This document shows, piece after piece, positions 6,012 through 11,139 of a DNA stretch of 11,139 nt. How positions within the stretch are numbered: position 1 is the stretch's first letter; every line of letters starts with the position of its first letter. The notes under the pieces are model-generated. The model was not told the origin of the DNA and did no database searches. It saw only the letters and a program-made list of their open reading frames with translations. The stretch lies in contig CBDUCN010000159.1 in assembly GCA_965365655.1 (NCBI GenBank), forward strand, positions 1 to 11,139, given 5' to 3'. Both the position numbers and the translations under genes were made by a program. The stretch is from JBFHNV01 sp965365655 (GTDB taxonomy: Bacteria > Pseudomonadota > Gammaproteobacteria > HK1).

Positions 6012-6671
6012 ATGAGCGACGGCCCGCGCATCGCACTGGTCCACGCGCTGCCGGAGTCGGTGGCGCCCATCAACGGCGTCTTCGCGAAGACCTGGCCGCA
6101 GGCGCAGATCTTCAACCTGCTGGACGACTCGCTGAGCAAGGACGTGGCCCGCGACGGCCGCATCACCGACGCGATGACGCAGCGCTTCGTGACGCTGACC
6201 CGCTACGCGGCGAGCACCGGTGCGAAGGCGGTGCAGTTCACGTGCTCGGCCTTCAACTCGTGCATCGAGGCGGCGCGCTCCACGGTGGACGTGCCGGTGC
6301 TCAAGCCCGACGAGGCGATGGTGGACGACGCCCTCACCTACGGCCCCCGTCTCGGCATCGTCGTGACCTTCGCCCCCACCATCGATTCCGTTACCCAGCA
6401 GATCGACGCCCGCGCGGTCGCGATGGGCGTGCACCCGCAGGTGGACGTGCGCCTCGCAGAGGGCGCGCTGGACGCGTTCCGCGCCGGCGACCCGGACGAG
6501 CACGACCGGCGCATCGCCGCCGCCGCGGCGGACCTCGGCCCCTGCGACGTCGTGATGCTGGCCCAGTACTCGATGGCGCGTGCCGCGCCGGTCGTGAAGA
6601 CCCCGGGCGGCGTGCCGCTGCTCACCAGCCCCGGCGCCGCCGTCGCGCGGCTGAAGCAGCTGCTCGGCTGA
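6012..6671 (+). CDS. Aspartate/glutamate racemase-superfamily protein, single catalytic Cys
   Basis: A 219-residue protein of the Asp/Glu/hydantoin racemase superfamily, which includes racemases, maleate isomerase and arylmalonate decarboxylase. The first half has the phosphate/carboxylate-binding style opening RIALVHALPESVAPI (6-20) and the catalytic cysteine C78 in QFTCSAFN. In the second half the expected cysteine motif is replaced by LAQYSMA (183-189), so only one of the two cysteines needed for two-base racemisation is present. A lyase, decarboxylase or isomerase role is therefore as likely as racemisation; this is inference. Uncharacterised relatives with TCSAF and LAQxSM motifs are common. 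The ATG is 4 nt downstream of the dehydrogenase stop, so it belongs to the same transcript. The next gene begins 69 nt later. Confidence 0.8.
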   Translation: MSDGPRIALVHALPESVAPINGVFAKTWPQAQIFNLLDDSLSKDVARDGRITDAMTQRFVTLTRYAASTGAKAVQFTCSAFNSCIEAARSTVDVPVLKPDEAMVDDALTYGPRLGIVVTFAPTIDSVTQQIDARAVAMGVHPQVDVRLAEGALDAFRAGDPDEHDRRIAAAAADLGPCDVVMLAQYSMARAAPVVKTPGGVPLLTSPGAAVARLKQLLG

Positions 6672-6740
6672 CGGTGGGGGACGCCTCCGCGCGCGGCTTC
6701 CCGGCGCGACGCACACGGGCCCCGGCGAGCCGGAGCTGAG

Positions 6741-7820
6741 ATGCGGGTCGTGATCTGCGGCGCCGGGGTGATCGGCGCATCCATCGCGTACTACCTCGCG
6801 CGGCGCGGCGTGGGCGCGGTGCTGGTCGAGCGCACCGGCGTCGCGTGCGCGGCCTCGGGGAAATCGGGCGGCTTCATCGCTGCCGACTGGTGCGACGGAC
6901 AGCCGCAGGCGGCGCTTGCGCGCCTGTCCTTCCGGCTCCACGAGGAGCTCGCGCAGGCACTGCCCGCCGACACCGGCTACCGCAGGCTCGAGACCCTGTC
7001 GGTGGGCTGCTCTGAGCAGCGCGACGTGTCGCGCCTCGCGCGCGCGCCGCGTCCGGAGTGGCTGTCGCGCGCGTGCGCGGTGGGCGGCACCATCGGCGGC
7101 CCCCGCACCACCGCGCAGATCCATCCTGAACGCTTCACCCGCGCGCTGGTGGACGCGGCGCTGGACGGCGGAGCGCAGCTTCGCACCGGCACCGTGGACG
7201 GCCTGGCGCTCAGCCGCGACGGCAGCGCGGCCCGCGGGGTCACCGTGGACGGCGAGGCGCTGGAAGCGGACGCCGTCGTGGTCGCGATGGGCCCGTGGTC
7301 GGACCTGCTCCGCGAGCCGCTGGCGCTGCCGCCGGTCGGCGGCCTGAAGGGCTACAGCGTGGTGCTCGAGCCGCGCGCGCCGGTGCCGGCCCAGGCGCTG
7401 TTCGTGGACTACGAGAGCGCGGACGGCGACCGCCCGTCGCCGGAGGTGGTGCCGCGCCCGGACGGCACGGTGTGGCTGTGCGGCCTGCCGGCCAGCGACC
7501 CGCTGCCCGCGGACCCGGCCGCGGTCTCCGTCGCGCCCGGCGCCGCCGAGACCCTGCGCCGCATCGCCGGTACGCTGTCCCCGGCCCTCGCCGACGCGAA
7601 GCTGCTGGCCGCGCAGGCCTGCTACCGCCCCATCTGCGCCGACGCGATGCCGCTGATCGGCCCCGCACCGGCGGTCGACGGCGTCTTCGTCGCCACGGGC
7701 CACAACTGCTGGGGCATGCTCAACGCACCTGCGACGGGCCTCGCGATCAGCGAGCTGCTGGTCGACGGCGAGGCCCGCAGCGTGGACCTGTCGCCGCTGG
7801 ATCCCGCCCGCGGGGTCTGA
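6741..7820 (+). CDS. FAD-dependent oxidoreductase, DAO (D-amino acid/glycine oxidase-like) family
   Basis: A 359-residue flavoprotein. The N-terminal ADP-binding fold shows GAGVIGASIAYYLARRG (7-23) with E30 at the end of the second strand for the adenosine ribose. ASGKSGGFIAADW (38-50) matches the second FAD-contacting segment. LKGYSVVLEP (202-211) lies in the substrate domain, and RP...D..PLIGP (R296-P308) plus ATGHNCWGMLNAPATG (318-333) form the C-terminal FAD-binding end. DAO-family enzymes oxidise the C-N bond of D-amino acids, glycine, sarcosine or similar amines; the cytosolic TDA3-like branch is the closest impression, but substrate is unknown. No signal peptide or membrane segment is visible. 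The ATG has GGAG at 6732-6735, 5 nt upstream. It is the last gene of the cluster, 69 nt after the racemase-like gene. Confidence 0.85.
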   Translation: MRVVICGAGVIGASIAYYLARRGVGAVLVERTGVACAASGKSGGFIAADWCDGQPQAALARLSFRLHEELAQALPADTGYRRLETLSVGCSEQRDVSRLARAPRPEWLSRACAVGGTIGGPRTTAQIHPERFTRALVDAALDGGAQLRTGTVDGLALSRDGSAARGVTVDGEALEADAVVVAMGPWSDLLREPLALPPVGGLKGYSVVLEPRAPVPAQALFVDYESADGDRPSPEVVPRPDGTVWLCGLPASDPLPADPAAVSVAPGAAETLRRIAGTLSPALADAKLLAAQACYRPICADAMPLIGPAPAVDGVFVATGHNCWGMLNAPATGLAISELLVDGEARSVDLSPLDPARGV

Positions 7821-7839
7821 AGTCGCGACGAGGCGACCG

Positions 7840-7858
7840 GCGGCGCGTGCCGCGCCGC
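7840..7858. terminator. Strong stem-loop between convergent genes
   Basis: A perfect 8-bp all-G/C stem, GCGGCGCG-TGC-CGCGCCGC, lies in the 66-nt gap between the stop of the FAD oxidoreductase (7820) and the stop of the convergent foldase gene (7887). Its placement suits a bidirectional terminator. No U-tract follows in either direction, so it may need Rho or act as an mRNA 3'-end stabiliser. Confidence 0.4.
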
Positions 7859-7886
7859 AGTCCCCGCCGGACCGCGTCCGCGCGCG

Positions 7887-8879
7887 CTAAGGGCTCCGCG
7901 TGCCGACGTCCACGAGCGTCTCGATGTCGGCCGACTCGCGCAGCGCGTCTGCGTGGTCCTGTGCGATCCGCTGCTGCTCCATGCCGTAGAGACGCTGACG
8001 TATCGCGTCCGACACCTCGTCTAGCGGCGCCGGGTCGCCTCCGCGGCGCTCCTCGACCTTGATCAGGTGGTAGCCGAAGCGGGTGCGCACCGGGCCCGAG
8101 ACCTGCCCGGGCTGCAGCGCGAAGGCCGCCTTCTCGAACGGCGGCACCATGCGCCCGGGGCCGAAGAAGCCGAGGTCGCCGCCGCTGGCGCCGCTCGGCC
8201 CCTCGGACGCGGTCTTCGCGAGCTCGGCGAAGTCCGTGCCGGAGGCGAGCTGCGCCTGCAGGCCGTCGATGCGGGCGAGCACCGCATCCTCCTCGCTCTG
8301 CGGCGCGTCCGGCGCGAGCTGGAGCAGGATGTGCCGCGCACGCACCTCGCCTGGGCGCTGGAAGCTGTCCAGGTTCTGCCGGTAGAACGCCTCCACCTCT
8401 TCGTCGGTGATGTCGATGGACTTCGACAGGTGCTCGTTCACCAGCCGGTGCACCGACAGGCGGTGCTTGAGCTCCTCGGCGTAGGTCTCGCGCGTCCACC
8501 CCCCCTCGCGCAGCTTCGACTCGAACTCGGCCGCGCTGCCGAAGCGGCGCGACAGGCGATCCAGGGTCTGCGCGACCTCCTGGTCGCTGACCTCGACGCC
8601 CGCGGCCTTCGCGTCCTGCCACAGCAGCTCACGCCCGATGAGCACGTCCAGCACCTGGCGCTTCATCTGCTGGCGCACGGACGGGTCGGCCGCGCCTGCG
8701 GCGCGCTGCCCCTGCTCGAGGTAGGCCGCCAGGGCCCGATCCAGGCGCGACTGCAGGATGACGACACCGTTGACGCGGGCGGCCGGGGCGGCCTCGTCTG
8801 CCGCGACGGCCCGGGGCCCGGCGGCGACGGCCGCGACCAGCGCTGCTGCCGCGACTGTTGCGAGAGACACTGCGTTCAT
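7887..8879 (-). CDS. Periplasmic SurA/PpiC-type peptidyl-prolyl cis-trans isomerase (parvulin foldase)
   Basis: A 330-residue exported chaperone/isomerase. Residues 1-26 form a hydrophobic Ala/Val-rich signal peptide with a likely AVA cleavage site before A27. A SurA-like helical N-domain follows (about 30-170), including QMKRQVLDVLIGRELLWQDA (71-90) and a helix-rich segment beginning TDEEVEAFY (158-166). The parvulin domain spans about 178-276: VRARHILLQL, GGDLGFFGPGRMVPPFEKAA and FGYHLIKVEE are classic. Such proteins help outer-membrane or periplasmic proteins fold. The signal peptide lacks Lys or Arg before its hydrophobic stretch, which is unusual, yet the ATG at 8879 has GGAG about 9 nt upstream and no better in-frame start is seen. 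It is shorter than E. coli SurA and has one parvulin domain instead of two. Confidence 0.9.
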   Translation of the reverse strand: MNAVSLATVAAAALVAAVAAGPRAVAADEAAPAARVNGVVILQSRLDRALAAYLEQGQRAAGAADPSVRQQMKRQVLDVLIGRELLWQDAKAAGVEVSDQEVAQTLDRLSRRFGSAAEFESKLREGGWTRETYAEELKHRLSVHRLVNEHLSKSIDITDEEVEAFYRQNLDSFQRPGEVRARHILLQLAPDAPQSEEDAVLARIDGLQAQLASGTDFAELAKTASEGPSGASGGDLGFFGPGRMVPPFEKAAFALQPGQVSGPVRTRFGYHLIKVEERRGGDPAPLDEVSDAIRQRLYGMEQQRIAQDHADALRESADIETLVDVGTRSP

Positions 8880-9205
8880 GAAATCGGCTCCATGCCGCCG
8901 CCCGCGCGCGACGGTCTCGTGTGGAGGTGGACGACGGGGTGTTCACGGGCAACCCGCGCCGCTGTCGCGGCGACGGCGTCTGGCCCGGCGGCAGGAGTCT
9001 ACGCGATGCACCGGCGCCCGCGCCGCGACGGGCTGGTGAACCGGTCCGTTTTTCGGCAGTCTGCACCGGTGCCTCGGATGCACCGGCATCCAGCGTGCAC
9101 GTCGGTGCACGATGAGCGGGCCGGGCGCGGCGGCACGCGGTGTGCCGGACGGGCCGCCTCGTCGTGCTGCAGCGCGGCCACACGGATTCACGGGTCCCCG
9201 TTTCG
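8880..9205. other. Divergent intergenic region without a gene
   Basis: These 326 bp separate the foldase gene (minus) from the dehydratase gene (plus) and must hold both promoters. No convincing -10/-35 pair or protein-like frame is visible. The left part (8880-9000) is GC-rich and holds only the foldase ribosome-binding site. A run of T at 9049-9054 lies just before the TGCAC repeat cluster. Confidence 0.6.
9062..9111. repeat. Phased TGCAC repeats with palindromes, possible operator cluster
   Basis: TGCAC occurs at 9062, 9079, 9096 and 9106 (a further TGCACCGG is at 9007). The first three are spaced exactly 17 bp apart and the first two extend to TGCACCGG. The units form symmetrical sites: GCACCGGTGC (9063-9072) is a perfect 10-bp palindrome, GATGC-ACCG-GCATC (9077-9090) is an inverted repeat, and GTGCAC-GTCG-GTGCAC (9095-9110) pairs two palindromes. 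The cluster ends about 95 nt before the dehydratase start. It could bind a dimeric regulator or fold in RNA; no regulator gene is adjacent. Confidence 0.4.
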
Positions 9206-10159
9206 ATGAATGCCCCCGCCATCTCCCTGGACGACGTCGAGATCGCCCGCGAGCGCGTTCGCGACTCGGTGCGGCGCACGCCCTGCCTGCAGGCGCGCTT
9301 CCTGCGCGAGCCTCCGATGCCCGGCGGGCGGCTGCTGCTCAAGCTCGAGTGTCTGCAGGTGTCAGGCTCCTTCAAGGCCCGTGGCGCGTGCAACAAGGTC
9401 GCGACGCTGGATGCGGGCGCCCTCGCGCGAGGGCTGGTGACCGCGTCCGGCGGCAACCACGGGCTGGGCGTCGCGTACGCCGGCTGGCGCGCCGGCGTGC
9501 CGGTGCGCGTGTATCTGCCGCGCTCGACGCCGGCCACGAAGGCCGCGCGCCTCGCGCGCTGGGGCGCGGACGTGCGCACGCACGGCGAGGTCTGGGACGA
9601 CGCGAACGCGGTCGCCCTGGAGGCCGCGGACCGCGAGGGGCTGACCCACGTCCATCCGTTCGCCGATCCGGCGGTGATGGCGGGACAGGGCACCGTGGGC
9701 CTGGAGATGCTCGACCAGTCGAAGGACGTGGACACGGTGCTGGTGGCCATCGGCGGCGGCGGCCTCGTCGCCGGCGTCGCCACCGCGGTCAAGGGTCGCA
9801 AACCCGGCACGCGGGTGATCGGCATCGAGCCCGAGGGCGCGCCCACGCTCGCACGCAGCGTCGCGGCCGGGGCGTGCGTGACGCTGGAGCGCATCGACAC
9901 CGCCGCCGGCACGCTGGCCCCGCGGCGAAGCGACCCCGCCAATCTCGCGATCGTCCAGAGCCTGGTGGACGACATCGTGCTCGTGGACGACGACGCGATG
10001 CGCGACGCGGCGCGCTGGCTGTGGTTCGAGATGGGGCTGTCGGTGGAGCTGTCCGCGGCCGCCGCGCTCGCGGCGCTGCGCACGGGGCGCTACCGGCCTT
10101 CGGACGGCGAGACGGTGTGCGCCGTGGTGTGCGGCGCCGGTCCCGACGGCGCCGCCTGA
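9206..10159 (+). CDS. Threonine/serine dehydratase-like PLP enzyme (fold type II)
   Basis: A 317-residue pyridoxal-phosphate enzyme of the threonine dehydratase/serine racemase group. The PLP lysine is K57 in SGSFKARGA (53-61), SGGNHG (81-86) binds the substrate carboxylate and the cofactor ring, GGGGL (183-187) holds the PLP phosphate, and VCGAG (308-312) lies at the end of the catalytic domain. No C-terminal ACT regulatory domain is present, so it resembles the catabolic or serine-racemase-like type in length, not biosynthetic IlvA. Typical reactions are dehydration of L-threonine or L-serine to 2-oxoacid and ammonia; related enzymes act on 3-hydroxyaspartate or racemise serine. The ATG at 9206 is favoured because the family homology starts there; a GTG at 9140 would add 22 residues without resemblance. 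The ribosome-binding site is weak. Confidence 0.87.
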   Translation: MNAPAISLDDVEIARERVRDSVRRTPCLQARFLREPPMPGGRLLLKLECLQVSGSFKARGACNKVATLDAGALARGLVTASGGNHGLGVAYAGWRAGVPVRVYLPRSTPATKAARLARWGADVRTHGEVWDDANAVALEAADREGLTHVHPFADPAVMAGQGTVGLEMLDQSKDVDTVLVAIGGGGLVAGVATAVKGRKPGTRVIGIEPEGAPTLARSVAAGACVTLERIDTAAGTLAPRRSDPANLAIVQSLVDDIVLVDDDAMRDAARWLWFEMGLSVELSAAAALAALRTGRYRPSDGETVCAVVCGAGPDGAA

Positions 10160-10177
10160 GCCGCCGCGGCCGCTCCC

Positions 10178-10255
10178 GTGCCCTACCGATCGCTGCGGCC
10201 CGAGGAGCTGATCGAGACGCTGCGCCGTCTTGAGCGGCGCGTCTACGAGACCTCG
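10178..10255 (+). pseudogene. Possible 5' remnant of a truncated gene
   Basis: From a GTG at 10178 the frame reads VPYRSLRPEELIETLRRLER and then RVYE, a helical, Leu/Arg/Glu-rich, protein-like sequence with G/C-ended codons, starting 18 nt after the dehydratase stop. It resembles the start of small uncharacterised proteins, but I cannot name a family. After about residue 26 the frame enters the antisense of the radical SAM gene end and loses protein character, although it stays open to 10402. It may be what is left of a gene cut off by a rearrangement. There is no Shine-Dalgarno site, so chance coding resemblance is possible. Confidence 0.3.
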
Positions 10256-11139
10256 AGCGGAATCCGCCCGCGCGCGCTGTCGATACGGCGCTTCGTCGCA
10301 GCGGCCTTCGCGACCGCGGCACGCGCCGAGGCGGTGGCCTCGTACATGTCCAGGTGCTCGCCGTCCTCCTCGCCCACCGGGGTGATCGCGAGATCCCGGT
10401 AGCTCTTCGTCGCGGGATCGTTCGCGACCTCGTCGTGCATGCGCTTGAGCTTGCGATACAGCAGCAGGTAGGGCACGTAGGTGCGCAGGATCTCCCACGC
10501 GCGACGCGGGTAGAACAGCAGCGGGCTCTCGATGGGCAGCCCCGAGCGGCGCTGGGTGCGCTGCTTGATGCGCCACACCCCCGCCTGCAGCGGGTGCACC
10601 TTCTCGTAGCGCATCGCACCGTAGAACCACGCCACCATCGCGACGAGCTTGATGGACTTGCTGTTGGGCGCCGACGCCGCACGGCGGAACAGCGTGCGCA
10701 CGTGCTCGTCACTGTAGTAGAGGTGCCACGCCTTCTCGTAGATGCCCTGCAGCTCCTCCTTGCTCATCTTCGGGTGCGGCGCGGTCACGTGCTCGAGGTC
10801 GTACTTGTTCATGTCCGGCTCGAGGGGCACGCCGTCGAGCACCATGCGCTTGTGGTCCTCGGAGCCGGGCAGCGGCGTCAGGATGAAGAACTCGAGAACG
10901 TCCACCGGCAGCTCGCGCTTCAGGATCTCGAGGTCGCGCTCGATGCTCTCGGGCGTGTCACCCGGGAAGCCCAGGATGTAGCCGCAGTAGGTGACGATGC
11001 CCTGGTCGCGCCAGGCCTGCAGCATCGCGCGGTACTCGGTGATCTTGTTCTGCCCCTTCTTCGCCGCCATCAGGTTGTCGGGGTTGATGTTCTCCAGCCC
11101 GATGAACACCTGCTTGCAGCCCGCGCGCGCGGCCTTCTC
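10243..11139 (-). CDS. Radical SAM enzyme, C-terminal part (B12-binding-type family)
   Basis: The last 298 codons of a gene whose 5' end lies beyond the window; the N-terminal [4Fe-4S] CxxxCxxC motif is therefore not visible. The remaining half of the radical SAM barrel shows VFIGLENINPDNLMAAKKGQ (visible residues 11-30), YCGYILGFPGDTPESIERDL and FFILTPLPGSEDH, which are characteristic of the large B12-binding-domain radical SAM proteins (BchE/HpnP-like superfamily). The C-terminal 170 residues form an extension rich in aromatic and basic residues, with SPLLFYPRRAWEILRTYVPY and LLLYRKLKRMHDE suggesting amphipathic helices that could touch the membrane. Such enzymes carry out methylations, cyclisations or other radical chemistry; the reaction here is unknown. 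The stop codon TAG lies at 10243-10245. It is convergent to the dehydratase gene. Assignment as radical SAM is firm; the B12 domain is inferred. Confidence 0.82.
   Translation of the reverse strand, partial: EKAARAGCKQVFIGLENINPDNLMAAKKGQNKITEYRAMLQAWRDQGIVTYCGYILGFPGDTPESIERDLEILKRELPVDVLEFFILTPLPGSEDHKRMVLDGVPLEPDMNKYDLEHVTAPHPKMSKEELQGIYEKAWHLYYSDEHVRTLFRRAASAPNSKSIKLVAMVAWFYGAMRYEKVHPLQAGVWRIKQRTQRRSGLPIESPLLFYPRRAWEILRTYVPYLLLYRKLKRMHDEVANDPATKSYRDLAITPVGEEDGEHLDMYEATASARAAVAKAAATKRRIDSARGRIPLEVS

Noticed and set aside
5913..7703. A 596-codon minus-strand frame opposite the racemase-like and FAD oxidoreductase genes
   Set aside because: The translation is Arg/Ala/His-rich with no recognisable domain, while the opposite strand encodes two clear enzymes. 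It is a by-product of high GC content.
8821..8879. Possibility that the foldase starts upstream and is membrane-anchored
   Set aside because: The nearby upstream ATG is out of frame and ends at a TGA overlapping the real start. The AVA-A cleavage-like site and GGAG support the chosen start with a cleavable signal.
8921..9115. Small plus-strand frame of 64 codons in the foldase-dehydratase gap
   Set aside because: It lacks a ribosome-binding site and protein-like composition and overlaps the repeat cluster.
9140..9205. Longer start (GTG 9140) for the dehydratase-like gene
   Set aside because: The 22 extra residues have no resemblance to the family, whose homology begins just after the ATG at 9206.

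Overview
The window is very GC-rich, with strongly G/C-biased third codon positions. It is ordinary chromosomal DNA from a Gram-negative proteobacterium, perhaps a gammaproteobacterium. This rests on a glyoxalase II, a signal-peptide-bearing parvulin foldase, Shine-Dalgarno sites and two good sigma70-like -10 boxes (175-180 and 2419-2424). No tRNA, rRNA, CRISPR array, transposase or phage gene was recognised.

Layout. Positions 1-131 (minus) hold the N-terminus of a D-threonine aldolase/D-serine dehydratase-type PLP protein. Divergent from it run a glyoxalase II (211-1002) and an alkaline-phosphatase-superfamily phosphodiesterase (1048-2313), probably one transcript. An FHA protein with a C-terminal membrane anchor follows from its own promoter (2466-3146). 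A 143-bp intergenic element bounded by inverted repeats (3170-3312) then separates it from two minus-strand genes: a stand-alone LON-domain protein (3346-4023) and a small TM1367-type cyclophilin-like protein (4092-4466).

A 283-bp divergent region precedes four plus-strand genes that look like a catabolic operon: a carboxymuconolactone decarboxylase-family protein (4750-5133), a beta-hydroxyacid dehydrogenase (5135-6007), an Asp/Glu-racemase-superfamily protein (6012-6671) and a DAO-type FAD oxidoreductase (6741-7820). The first three are separated by only 1 and 4 nt. Their substrate cannot be read from the sequence. A flavin oxidation, a NAD(P)-dependent hydroxyacid step, a racemase/lyase-like step and a decarboxylase/hydroperoxidase-like step would fit breakdown of a small carboxylic or amino acid.

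Convergent to this cluster is a periplasmic SurA/PpiC-type peptidyl-prolyl isomerase (7887-8879, minus). A 326-bp divergent intergenic region rich in TGCAC repeats separates it from a fold-type II PLP threonine/serine dehydratase-like enzyme (9206-10159). A short coding-like fragment (10178-about 10255) follows and runs into the 3' end of a radical SAM enzyme gene (10243-11139, minus) that continues past the window edge.

The most notable points are the inverted-repeat element, the phased TGCAC repeats, the unassigned four-gene cluster, the racemase-like protein lacking one of the two catalytic cysteines, the altered glutathione-contact loop of the glyoxalase II, and the duplicated DRT motif in the FHA protein. 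No clearly new defence or mobile system was seen.
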